DNA from: Rhyzopertha dominica | Lineage: Eukaryota > Arthropoda > Insecta > Coleoptera > Bostrichidae | Direction of reading: 5' to 3' | Length of the DNA stretch: 64,000 bases | NCBI GenBank assembly: GCA_025024175.1 | Contig: QCXZ01000045.1 | Coordinates: forward strand, 4,466,649-4,530,648 | Part shown: positions 52,689 to 62,800 of the stretch, in pieces | How positions within the stretch are numbered: the first letter of the stretch is position 1 | Layout of the letters: each line of letters begins with the position of its first letter | Notes under the pieces: generated by a model | What the model saw: the letters and a program-made list of their open reading frames with translations, nothing else | What the model was told of the DNA's origin: nothing | The model's database searches: none | Program-made: the position numbers and the translations under genes

Positions 52689-52807
52689 CTACTAGTGAAA
52701 TAATAGTGATCTCGAGAGCGAGATGCCGTAATATAATTCTACGATCAAACGAACTTACCTGTGAAGTTCGATCGTAATTATATTAGGCATCTCGCTCGAA
52801 GAGATCA
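52689..52807. repeat. internal complementary region of the DIRS-like element
   Basis: 52689-52737 is the exact reverse complement of the element's left tip, and 52738-52807 is the exact reverse complement of its right tip up to 53050. Read on the opposite strand it is right-end then left-end, i.e. the junction of a circularised copy. In DIRS replication models this region templates completion of the ends. Confidence 0.88.
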
Positions 52808-52864
52808 CTCCCTCCCTACCCTAAATTTTTTCCCCTCATGATTTGCGATGTTGCAAAACTGGAT

Positions 52865-53050
52865 AAGCGAATAATAGCAGATGTGGTATATTGTGCGATC
52901 TGGCCTTGCCGGTTGTGCAGTTTTTCTTTAAACTTGTGGCCACCTAGCGACAAATAGCGGTACTACTAGTGAAATAATAGTGATCTCTTCGAGCGAGATG
53001 CCTAATATAATTACGATCGAACTTCACAGGTAAGTTCGTTTGATCGTAGA
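52865..53050 (+). repeat. right inverted terminal repeat with terminal extension
   Basis: 52865-53013 is the inverse of the left repeat. 53014-53050 (cgatcgaacttcacaggtaa, then gttcgtttgatcgtaga) has no partner at the left end but is present in the internal complementary region. A right-only extension of this size is a DIRS feature. The following flank starts att, the same three bases as the left tip. Confidence 0.85.
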
Positions 53051-53977
53051 ATTTTGGTTTCTGGGCTTACGATAAGGATAAAGTATAATATCCAAATGCG
53101 CTCCTACTTGCATTGAAGATTCAAGAGAAAAAATTCTTAATGCTGGCAATACGGTAAATGCTTGTATGATATGAAACATCATACGCGGACAAAAAAAGTT
53201 TAATTTGGCGAGCAAGATTATGCAATTAAAACAATGGAATGCATTTTGGGCATTTGTTGTAATATTCACATCCTAGTTCTTCTTTGTAATTTTACTATTT
53301 AATACAGTTTGCTACGTATGCAAAAGCTTGTCATTTTCTCAAAATTTATTCGACGAAAAAAAAAATTGAGTTGAAGGTATTCAAAGAAGTTTTACAAAAA
53401 AATACGAATGAAATAATTACAGCAAATTATCGAGAATTAAATTTTTCAGGTTTTATTTTAAATAAATACGGTTTCTGGTTGCATATTAAAAAGACCATAA
53501 AACTGCACAACTTTTCCCATTTAGCCGACTTTCTATATCTTACCATTTTCGAGACCCCAATAGTAATTAGTGATGCCCCTAAAAAGGACAGTCGTATGTA
53601 GTATATAGTGAATGGTATAGATACAGGAATCAAGAAAATTACATCATGTGCTTGATTTTAGTAAGACACTAGACACTATTAGCGTTCTTCAATTTGCATT
53701 CTATTATTCACCGTTTTAATTCTTATTTTCATGTCAACTAGGTATACTCAAATTTCTTTCTGTCGGCAGCTTTTCGTGCCGGAACTAAATGAATTATACC
53801 GAACCTGTATTGTTAAACCCTAAAACTTAATCGTAATAAATCCACCTTTGTACTATTTGGACCTGCTCCCTGCTTTAGATAAACAGAACGCCTGCAATTT
53901 ATAATCAGCTTAGAATTATGTAGCTAACTTAATTGGCCTTGTTATATTCATATAAACTGCCATTCTACTAATATATA
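53051..53977. other. unassigned stretch
   Basis: No supported gene. The two overlapping frames on opposite strands (53371-53601 and 53427-53633) are low-complexity AT-rich openings. Confidence 0.4.
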
Positions 53978-54150
53978 GGAAAGATAATTATTGCCTGGAC
54001 TCATTAATAAATGAGTGTATGTGATATTTGATTAGGATTGCAGGCATATTACGTAATGAAAAAGTATTGCCAGTCTTGACCGAGATTTGAACTCGGGACC
54101 TTTTGAACACCGGTCTATCCCCTGAGCTACCAAGGCCCTATTAAGAATCG
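53978..54150 (-). mobile_element. tRNA-derived SINE, copy B
   Basis: The minus strand has the tRNA-like head (gccttggtagctcagggg, B-box gagttcaaatctcgg), then the body ggcaatactttttcattacg, tgcctgcaatcc and ataattatctttcc. The D-arm and T-arm are recognisable but the anticodon arm is shortened, so it is not a working tRNA. It is about 85% similar by eye to copy C, about 320 bp downstream, in the same orientation. Confidence 0.75.
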
Positions 54151-54296
54151 CGTTCAAGGTAGCATATATAAATCAAAGTTACTATCTAATGTTGTTGAGC
54201 GCCATCCAGCGCATTTGCAGATGAATCGCGCCTCGCTCAGTATTTTCGAGCTTCGGAGCGTAATTCGCTGTGGTGGCTAGATTATGGTATATGTTA

Positions 54297-54482
54297 TATA
54301 TAGGAAAGATAATTATTGCCTGGAATCATTTATAAATGAATATATTTGACATTTGATTGGGTTTGCAGACATATTACATAATGAAAAAGTATTGCCAGCC
54401 TTGACCGAGACTTGAACTCGGGACCTTTCGAACACCGGTCAAACGGTCTATCCACTGAGCTATCAAGGCCCTATTCAGAACG
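54297..54482 (-). mobile_element. tRNA-derived SINE, copy C
   Basis: The minus strand reads gggccttgatagctcagtgg (acceptor, A-box and D-arm), then gtcccgagttcaagtctcgg (T-arm with perfect B-box), then caaggctggca. The acceptor stem gccttg/caaggc still pairs. The body and tail match copy B. It lies 500 bp upstream of the first TGF-beta-like exon. Confidence 0.78.
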
Positions 54483-54983
54483 TTTAGCAGCATGTGGTTA
54501 GAAAAAGAAATAAAATTTCCAGCTGATTGGCTGAATATGTTTAATAAAAGTACATTTTATATCACAATAGTAATTATTTAATACAAAAAATAAAAAACTT
54601 TATTTTATTACATTGCTTTAATACCTCTAGAAGTTTAACTTATCAGATCGTACAAATGCAAAACAATAATCTAAATCTAGGTAACAAGGGGCAAAACTAA
54701 CTATATATCCCACACAGATGCTAGTTTCAGTAAACTGTTTAGCTGTAATCACGTGGCGATTCCGGACCATCACATCAGGAGAAAGGTATTTATAATCAAC
54801 GGTTTAAAGAACTGGTAAGAAGCTGTTTGAAAACGCTGCAACTATTTTTGCGTGTGAAGCACTGCTTGTGACATGACCCTTAATGAGACGCATGAGGCGA
54901 ATGATTTTTTTTTCTCGTTTGCTTATGCATTGCTGTGAAAACCGTGTTCCTTCAATTTGTTACAAAATTTTTCTTTATTCTAG

Positions 54984-55183
54984 GCGAGATAAAGAAATGT
55001 GGGTTGAAAAGTTGAAGAATAACGTGCTGGCCTTAGTTGGAAGGCTGAATGAATCCTATCCTAAAATGGAAGGCACCACTTACCCCACCATCAACTTTTC
55101 GGATATCATGCCGAAGGTGCTGAATGGATCTAGCGCGAATGATAATCAGATACTGGAGAAGATCCGGAGTTACTATCCATCAT
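54984..55183 (+). CDS. exon of a TGF-beta superfamily ligand-like propeptide (upstream exon)
   Basis: The exon follows a good acceptor (tttctttattctag) and ends at a strong donor (catcat|gtgagt). It encodes about 66 residues beginning RDKEMWVEKLKNNVLALVG. This looks like the helical start of a TGF-beta propeptide, where an amphipathic helix precedes an 'ILxxLG...P' turn. Two N-glycosylation sequons (NES, NGS) fit a secreted protein. The last base forms a Cys codon with the first two bases of the exon at 57461, so the two exons join in frame. The composition is clearly more coding-like than the flanks. Which ligand subfamily it is cannot be settled without the cystine-knot domain. An activin/dawdle-type ligand is my first guess. 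The preceding exon, with the signal peptide, was not found. Confidence 0.7.
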
Positions 55184-55715
55184 GTGAGTGAATTAAAAAT
55201 TAATTATTTAGCACCCCGCTATTTAGTCCCCACGTATAACCTTTGTGAGAGATTAACACCACCTGTCAAAAACACATCTGAATTTGATAAATTTCTAAAG
55301 ATTAGCTAAGTAGGTGTCTACCCAAATACGAAAAACATATCAAGGGGTCTACGAGACTGTGCTTTTAGCTGCATCACTTTATTTTACATAATTATCACAA
55401 TTGCTTGCACATGCAACATGTGTCAACTTAGAGGCACCGAGATTCAAAAATTTTTCAAATAAAATGTTTATTTATTAATTTTTGTGTCTGGATATTGTTC
55501 TTTAAACAATTAAAATGTAGTTTACACAATACGATTTTTATCTAAACAATGGATTTCAGTGCTATTATAGTGAAACATTTTTGTAGGAAAACTTCTAAAG
55601 TGGACTTTTTCCTTTGCACATCTCAGGAATTGCAGTACCCCATCCTTAGGTTGTTAACCATCCGCAAACAGTTTACCCATCAACTAACTCTTCCAGGTGT
55701 AATTACATACATATA

Positions 55716-57203
55716 CAGGGTGGGCCAAGTGAACGTATTTCTTCCATAACTTCACAACTATTGAAAATATTAAAAAAATTCTTTTATATAAAAGTGATCC
55801 AGTTTTATATTCCGCATATTGTAAAATTATTTTTGAGAACCGTTCACTTCCGGTTATATTTGAAACACATACCAACTTCCTTATTTTAAATAGAACACCC
55901 CGTATATTTTTACATTTTTGCATTCCTCTTTGAATTCTAAGATTATTTTGTATAACATACCATANCTCTAAAAAAAAGGAAAAGATCGTTGTTTGCAGCG
56001 CTCCCCGCCATTTTAAATATCTTCCAATGTGAGACACCTAGAAGACTGCGATTTGCGCGCCGCGTAAGTTACGAAAATGGCCTATCATTTGCGTCTTCAA
56101 GCAGGTTTATTATTTTTAAATTGAAAGTAATACATCAGTTGCTATATGAAATATTTCAAACTACTATAAATCAATTTTTTAAATGGAACATGCAACTTTT
56201 TTTGCACCATCGGATGCAAAATTAAATTATCTTTAATTTGATATCAGGTTGTCACTATCTATTACTAACAGTTTTGCAACAATTTGCGTTTTTCTGATTT
56301 TTTTTAAATTAAAATCGTTTATATCAGGTACGCCTTGACAAGACTTAAGAGGCGGCAAAATGTCAGCTCTGGCCCTTGGTAAGTTTTAGCACAGTTTATT
56401 CAAATACAGGGTTTCTATAAATGATTCATAAACGCGGGCGGCGTTAATTGTTGAATTCTTTGTGCCGCCTTATTGTAACTGCTGCCAAGCTACAATATGC
56501 ACGGCGATAGTAGTGAAGGTTGCATATCAATGTCACCCCACAACTCCGAAACGTGCGTGTGTATTTTCAACATATTCTGTAGTGTTTTGTGGGATAATTA
56601 ACTTTAAGGTTGCAGAAGCTCACATTTCGGAGCCAGCGCCGATATGTTGCCGCCTCCCAGGTCTTGTCAAAGCGTACCTGATATAAGCGATTTTAATCTA
56701 AAAAATCAGAAAAACGCAAATTGTTGCAAAACTGTTAGTAATAGATAGTGACAACCTTATATCAAATTAAAGATAATTTAATTTTGCATCCGATGGTGTA
56801 AAAAAGTAGCATGTTCCATTTAAAAAATTGACTTATCGCNGTTTGAAATACTGATGTATTACTCTCAATTTAAAAGTAGTAAACCTGCTTGAAGATCTTA
56901 ACTTACGCGGCGCGCAAACCGCAGTCTTCTAAGTGTTTCATATTGGAAGAAAATGGCGGGGAGCGATGCAAACGACAATTTTTTGCTTTAGCACTTATGT
57001 TCTCGAAAACTGTACATTTTAGATAAAATTAAAATAAGGAAGTTGGTATGCGTTTCCATATAACCGGAAGTGAACTGTTTTCAAAAATATTTGTGCAATA
57101 TGCAGCATATAAAACTGGATCACTTTTATATAAAAAAGGTTTTCATATTTTCAATAGTTGTGGAGTTATGGAAGAAATACGTTCACTTGGCCCACCCTGT
57201 ATA
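55716..57203. mobile_element. 1.49-kb foldback element with ~0.6-kb inverted arms
   Basis: The left tip tacagggtgggccaagtgaa and the right tip ttcacttggcccaccctgta are inverted, with TA on both sides. The arms run 55716-56359 and 56648-57203, pairing through blocks such as taaggaagttggtatg, cacttccggttatat, tagtaatagatagtgacaac and acctgatata. The centre (56360-56647) is occupied mainly by a MITE. No transposase is present. The arms differ by scattered substitutions and small indels, including one segment of about 60 bases better kept on the left, so the insertion is not very recent. Ambiguous bases lie near 55965 and 56840. Confidence 0.9.
56406..56647 (+). mobile_element. MITE with tacagggtttctataaa start, copy 2, rearranged
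   Basis: It begins tacagggtttctataaatga and follows copy 1 (4311-4673) through gtgccgcct, taactgctgccaag and acaatatgcacggcgatag to a ctccgaaa motif. The next ~80 bases match copy 1 in reverse orientation (ttcaacatattctgtagtg, tttgtgggataattaac, gctcacatttcggag). The right end of the MITE is missing. It is nested in the centre of the foldback element. Confidence 0.8.
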
Positions 57204-57460
57204 TTAAAAGAAAATTCTAATATACCACTATGCAACAAGAAGAACTAGCCACTAGTATCTATAGCAACTTATTTATTAGGTTTGGCTTCTCTATATTTTA
57301 AGGTTCTTGTGTTTGTAGACAAGCAGCTTGTTCGTTTTTACTTGTAAATTCAAAATATATTTAGAGTTCCCTGTCTGTCATCAAATGAACAATTCAATAG
57401 TGTTTTGTAAAATTAGTTGCCGCATAATATTATCCAATTTCTTAATTTCTCTTGCTTTAG

Positions 57461-57724
57461 GTGAACTGCCTAGGAATACAGACCAGGATGTCTGGAAAGA
57501 CGAGAACGCAATGAATCTGTACTTTAACTTCGATCACGCTGCAGAAGATGGAGGCATCAACATAGCAACAGCATCGTTAAGATTGTATAGGCTTCCTCAT
57601 CAAAATTCGACTACCTCTGCTACACAGGGCGATGTAGGATGCGATGGTACAGTGCCAACTGAAGATGAGAAGCTTTTGAGGGTGTCGATCTATTGGTATA
57701 CCAGGTCTCTGAAGAAGCATAGAG
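57461..57724 (+). CDS. exon of a TGF-beta superfamily ligand-like propeptide (downstream exon)
   Basis: The exon lies between a consensus acceptor (cttgctttag) and donor (agag|gtaagt). Joined to 54984-55183 it reads ...SYYPSCELPRNTDQDVW, then MNLYFNFDHAAEDGGINIAT, then ASLRLYRLPHQNSTTS, and ends DEKLLRVSIYWYTRSLKKHRG. The patterns 'lyFdfd', 'i..A.LRLYrl' and 'lrVsiYw' match the beta-strand core of TGF-beta ligand propeptides (the arm/shoulder region). One N-glycosylation sequon (NST) and an acidic, Ser/Thr-rich loop containing one Cys are present. The exon ends in phase 1, so coding continues downstream, but no later exon and no cystine-knot domain is visible in the remaining 6.3 kb. The gene therefore has long introns or runs beyond the window. 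Confidence 0.75.
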
Positions 57725-58953
57725 GTAAGTCCTGACCCAAATGAAAGAAATAACCGCTTTCCAAGATTTTGTAAGAACTCGTATTTCATCTAAGTACAAC
57801 AATATAAATTTGTTAAAATGACGTTAACATCATATCCGGTAAACAAAATCAGCAAGTGCGATTTTTTAAAGTAGTAGTTGAATAATGTAATTTTTAATTT
57901 ACCACTCTGTATAGGTCCTTACTAAATTTAATTGTCCTAAAGCACCAGGTTTTTGAAAAAAAATATGTTTTTAGTCTTAGTTAATTACTTGAAAAAAAAT
58001 TAACACCTGTCATAGAGACTTCAACAAGGCTGGACAACTGCTTTTTTAGGCGATGGCTATAGGGCGCCCGGTCATTTAAGTTAAATTACTGTTTAGCAGG
58101 CATTGTTTACTATTGTATTATTTGGTGGACAGTTGAGTTACGATTTATTAGGAAAAAGTTAATGAAAGTACAAAAACAATTTAAAATGCTAACAATTATA
58201 TTTTTATTTAAGTTTCTCTTCAACTTCCTAATCAAATTATTATTATTTGGTGTTTCCACCCCTGACGGTACCGTCATTGCCGCCATATTGTCTCCAAAGA
58301 ATGAGAGAGAAATTCATAACTTGACATTTGGACCTAACTTCACACATAATAATCTAATAATAACCTGGCATTTTAATAACTCAACCTCACTACGCTGCTG
58401 CAGCGGAAGCCATATTGTCTCCACTTATATCTCTCCAAATCAAATAAAGTTAAACTGCACTTGTAAAGTTACGACCCCCAATAATTGCTAGTTCACTTAC
58501 AATGAACCCTTGGCTGTAAATAATCCCCTATTTAACATGCACCGACAGATGGTCGAACAAACCATTGCTTTATCAGGACTGTTTTGAATAAAATAAAATT
58601 TTCGATGTCTTTATATGGTATCTAAGCTATTATTAAATTATTATTCGCGACCCTGTCCTCTTTTTTGATATAAATTAACAGATTTTGATTACCTATTTTA
58701 ATTTTTGAGTTATAGCCGAAAATTGAAAAAATTTCGAATTTCCGGAGGGCTTCGTATGTCATTATCAGTTATGGTAGACAGGTATTTAATATATCGAAGT
58801 AGATTTGGGCATTTATAATACCGTTAAAAAATATAAATCAAGTTTCCCACCAAAACAAGACATGATACGTTGAAGCCCAATCTTCCTTGGCATTGTCGCG
58901 CTATAGTGAAATGCTGATTCTAATTTGATCAATGACGGACGTTATTACGGTTA
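57725..58953. other. intronic or downstream non-coding stretch
   Basis: The 109-codon frame at 58162-58491 is not supported as coding. It contains the DNA phrase gccatattgtctcca twice (about 58282 and 58409), suggesting a repeat fragment. I see no further TGF-beta-like exon. Confidence 0.4.
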
Positions 58954-59840
58954 AAAAAACCGCTGTAAATTGAATCAGTACTTCCACATCCAATTGTCAA
59001 AATGACATTTACGTTTTTATTTCTTATGCTATGCGATTAGTAATCAGATTTTGAGCATTTTGTCTCTCTACACATTTTTTCTAAGACAAAGTCCTCGTGA
59101 TATTAGCAAAAATATATAAATTTTAAAATCGGTTTTTTCCAAATAACTCGAAAATTATTAACTTAACAAAAAAATTAAAAGAGTGCTTTCTGATCAAAAT
59201 TTTGATTTTATATATAATACAAAAATTAAAAAAAAATCGTACGAGCAGGGACCAAAATAGGTTTTTTGGAAATATTTCGAAAATGTCAAAATTTTGAATA
59301 AATTTTCTAAGAAACTTTTTGTGAGAAATTTTATTTCCTATCTGATGGCATTTTCATTTTTTGAATATATTAAGTATATTAGGAGATATTTGGGAAAAAC
59401 CGTTTTCTTTAAGTGACGCTTTTTTGCTAATATCTTTTAAACAGTTTTGCTGCACCGAAAATTTATAAGAATGAATAATACTCGCAGTTTTACTACTAAT
59501 CACATACTAAAACGAAATAAATATAAAAAAATCAAAATTTGCAAAAAGGGTAGCTACCCCCCAGTTTTGCCCCCTTCCCGATACCGTACTTACCCCACAA
59601 ACAATAGGTCGCTTTGGATAGTTGAGATTTATACGTTTGCCAAATTTCAAGTTCATATATTAAGTTTTTCGAAAGTTACCGCATATATAAACAAAACCAC
59701 AGACACACAGACAAGAAATTTTTTTGCTCAAACTTTGTTTTTTTTGCGTTTTCGACTATTTTAGAGCGAATGAGCAAATAAAAATTTTTGAAAATTTTTT
59801 TCGCGATACAATACTTTCCATCCGTTAGATGTGGAAGTAA
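58954..59840 (-). repeat. interspersed repeat family A, copy 4
   Basis: Reverse copy, near full length. It starts aaaaccgctgtaaattgaat, then tacttccacatccaattgtc, and ends tccatccgttagatgtggaa. It is the closest match to copy 3 across the whole length. Confidence 0.9.
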
Positions 59841-62800
59841 TACCATCACAAGTTATGTAGCACTCCTCAGACCAAAGTTTTCTACATCTAAAAAAGTGTT
59901 TGCAATATGCAGTATTAAAAAATTAATTGTGTCATTTATTTCTATGTAAAAAAATCTACAACAAACCATATTTTTTAATAGATATAAGAACCCCGGTCGC
60001 TACAGGGCTCTTCGGAAATTCGAAATTTTTCAATTTTCGGCTATCACTCAAATATAAAAAAAAGTTAATCAGAATCGGTTTTGCCCTGCTAATTTATATC
60101 AAGAAAGTGGAACAAGATCGCGAAAACCTGATCCCTATAGTTTTAATAATAACCGGTAGATCCAGGCAGTTGTTAATCCCCGATCCTAATCCTACCTCCA
60201 ACCGTGATGCTTAATGTGTCAATGCAATTATATCTTCTCCAAGACGTGATAGTCTGAAGGTAATGTTAAACTGAACTGATACATGTTTACAAAATTCGTT
60301 AGATGCTGTATTCCCGACTACTACCATCTAAATCCCAAATACATTGGAGAATATCCCACTCACACATCTTCATTTTATTCCAAAAATTTACAGATCTATA
60401 TTGCCTGAGAAGCAATTAACAAAATTACAAAAATTATCCCAAAGATTACAGTTATTGCTGGACGCGATCGTTCCTTGACATTCCTTGACCCCGCAAACCA
60501 GATGGGGGCTCGTGCTGAAATTTATTACCCCTAATAACTGAAAATATTTAGCTTCTTAAACAATAGCAGAGCAATATAACCTTATTTTGGTAGGAATACT
60601 GTACTAGGGAACATACAATGACGGTACCCTCTATATACAAGAACGCAACTTTTCCATACTGCTTCCGCGTTTTTCTCCAATTTTTTTTTCTGTTATTAAA
60701 GCCTTCAGGATAATTGGAAAATAAACTGTACATATTGGTGTTGCAAAAATGTACCTTCTATATTGTGATTTTCATTACTTAAAACCTCATCTACAAAGTA
60801 GAAATTTTACTTCAAAAGCTGACGGACATTAAGAGTTCATTTAATTTCTCCTGATGCAGATTTTGTATAATTTTTAATCGTTTTCGCCATGTTTAAACTA
60901 CAAAAATTGCATCTTTTACAGATTCTGCAAAATAACGAAATAAATCCTTATTATTTTCATATTAGATACAAGTTTTTCTTAAAACATTATAATTTAATTA
61001 AGTTGAATTAATTAGATTAGTTATCAACCAAGCTTATTTTGCGTTGACTAACACGAGTATTTGTATTTTCTCCATATTTCTGCACTTGTCTTTAACCAAC
61101 TTTGCAGTTTTCAGTTTCGATTTTTTTATATATACGAGGCCACTTCTTTACACAATTGGAAACTGGTTCCCACCAAATTCAACGATATTGGTGTTTTAAA
61201 TCATCTAGATATACATTTGACAAATGCAATATCACAAATAATTAATTCTGTTAGTAAGATCTAAGCCAATAGTCTTTCAAAACAAATGCCATCGATTAAA
61301 TTTAAAAAGCGAATTACCATACGTTGTTGATGAGTATTATAGACTATATATGTACGTAAACACTGTTACGTGATAGTATCTGTTTTGCTCCTAAGAAAGT
61401 TGAAACGTGCTTGAAGACAAACTACGCATGATATACTGAAACTGCATAATGCGTAAAGTGTCTGCGAGATCAAGTGTAAACATATTCTAATAATAAATGT
61501 GGAGTATCACATTTATAAGCTAAGAGCATATGAAATGANACGACGGTTAACGATCTTTTTACAGGAATTTCTGAGACGTCCTCTTAATCATTGTAAAAAT
61601 ACATAAAAATTGCAACCGATACTGTCGTTCATAATGGAATAGTACTCGTAAAAAGTAAATGTCTGGGCCCCAGCGAATTATCATAAATTATTATAAATAA
61701 AAACGGTAAGTTCGATTAGAATATTTGAAACGACGTGTTTTGCTATACATTGACGTAAACCAGCCAGATGAATGGTATTCTAAATCGCCAGACTGAATGG
61801 AAACTAATAAGGAATAGTTGTAAAACGAAGGCCACGTCAATGTCAACGGTAATCTGCATTCATTCAATTCATAGTTGATTATCCGAAAGTGAACTTTAAT
61901 AAAACGAGCGCTTTCTCAAATTGCCACGAAAGTGTTTGGCAAACTATCGGCTCCAAAAATAAAGATCGAACATACTCTGTGGCTAGCCAGCAAGTGATAC
62001 TCTTTATTTTTGTACGCCAGAAAGACAACGATCCCGAATTTTCGTTTCTAAAGGTGAATCACCACAAACACGATCATAACTCACAGATCCGCTATTTTTT
62101 AACGATATATTAAATAGTAGTTTTCAGTGCGTTGTAACGCTACCCACGTTGAAAAAGATGGTTATCTGCATCTGAATGGCAAAACAGGTGTCCGAATAGG
62201 CTTTTAATTTGTTTTTTACCTTTATCTGCCATTAACACGATTTTTCTTGAATTAATTAGAAAATGACAAGGTTTAAAGATGTTTTGCGGTAGGCTTAAGA
62301 CGCGTTCTGAGAAATGTGAATGCACCCTCCAATGAATCAACACCATAAATTGCCACGCCTCTAAAATTTTTAGTTGAAACAATTTATAATCTTTCTTTAC
62401 ACGCAACTAAATTTCGAAGTAATTTTTCAATTTTTGATAACCTCAACCTGTTTAATAGTCGAAATGCTGCTCGTAAGCCCGTTTATAGTATGGAAGACAT
62501 ACTGAGAGTGTATTACTTAAGGTTGCCATTTGGGCGATACACCTGTCAGATACTTTGTGTAAAAACTTGTGGCGTTATTCGTTAATTAATCAGTTTCGTC
62601 CTTTATATGATAAAACGTAACAATATCTGATTATTTGAAGTGTTCCTCACAAATTTAAGAATTTTGCCAATTACTAGGTTAAAATATGCATTACAAATTG
62701 CTTTTATCCACTGTTCACGAGTGTTTTCATCTTTTGGCAGCTAATTGTTCGTTAGTGCAATCTGCAATTTTGCACTCTTTTGGCATGATTATTTATTTAA

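Larger units (their letters stand above)
48462..53050 (+). mobile_element. DIRS-type retrotransposon derivative, non-autonomous
   Basis: The left inverted terminal repeat (48462-48608) and the right one (52865-53013) match as reverse complements. The inner 122 bases (48487-48608) are identical; the outer tips differ by a few bases and one indel. The right end carries a further extension to 53050 that is absent on the left. Just inside the right repeat is an internal complementary region (52689-52807). Its first 49 bases are the exact complement of the left tip (48462-48510). The rest is the exact complement of the right tip (about 52980-53050). Together they spell the right end joined to the left end. 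This layout is specific to DIRS-type tyrosine-recombinase retrotransposons. Autonomous DIRS elements are about 5-6 kb with gag, RT/RNaseH and recombinase genes. Here no such frame is recognisable and the longest opens are short, for example 50606-50719. Strand is set by the usual placement of the internal region next to the right repeat. Confidence 0.85.
55184..57460 (+). other. intron of the TGF-beta-like gene
   Basis: This phase-1 intron is bounded by gtgagt and a pyrimidine-rich tctcttgctttag. Two thirds of it is a foldback transposon (55716-57203) with a nested MITE. Confidence 0.7.

Noticed and set aside
52738..53050. Separate 310-bp foldback MITE adjacent to a 4.28-kb TIR transposon
   Set aside because: The two inverted structures are explained together by the DIRS layout: the internal block is the joined complement of both outer tips, which two independent elements would not produce.
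54297..54482. Functional tRNA gene
   Set aside because: The B-box and acceptor pairing are good, but the anticodon arm is deformed and the same head plus body recurs at two other places, so it is a SINE.
58162..58491. 109-codon plus frame starting with a hydrophobic stretch, resembling a signal peptide protein
   Set aside because: It lacks a domain, is bounded by AT-rich DNA, and contains a duplicated DNA phrase. A hydrophobic start is expected by chance from T-rich codons.
59447..59764. 105-codon plus frame
   Set aside because: It also lies inside a family A repeat and is interrupted in copies 1 to 3.
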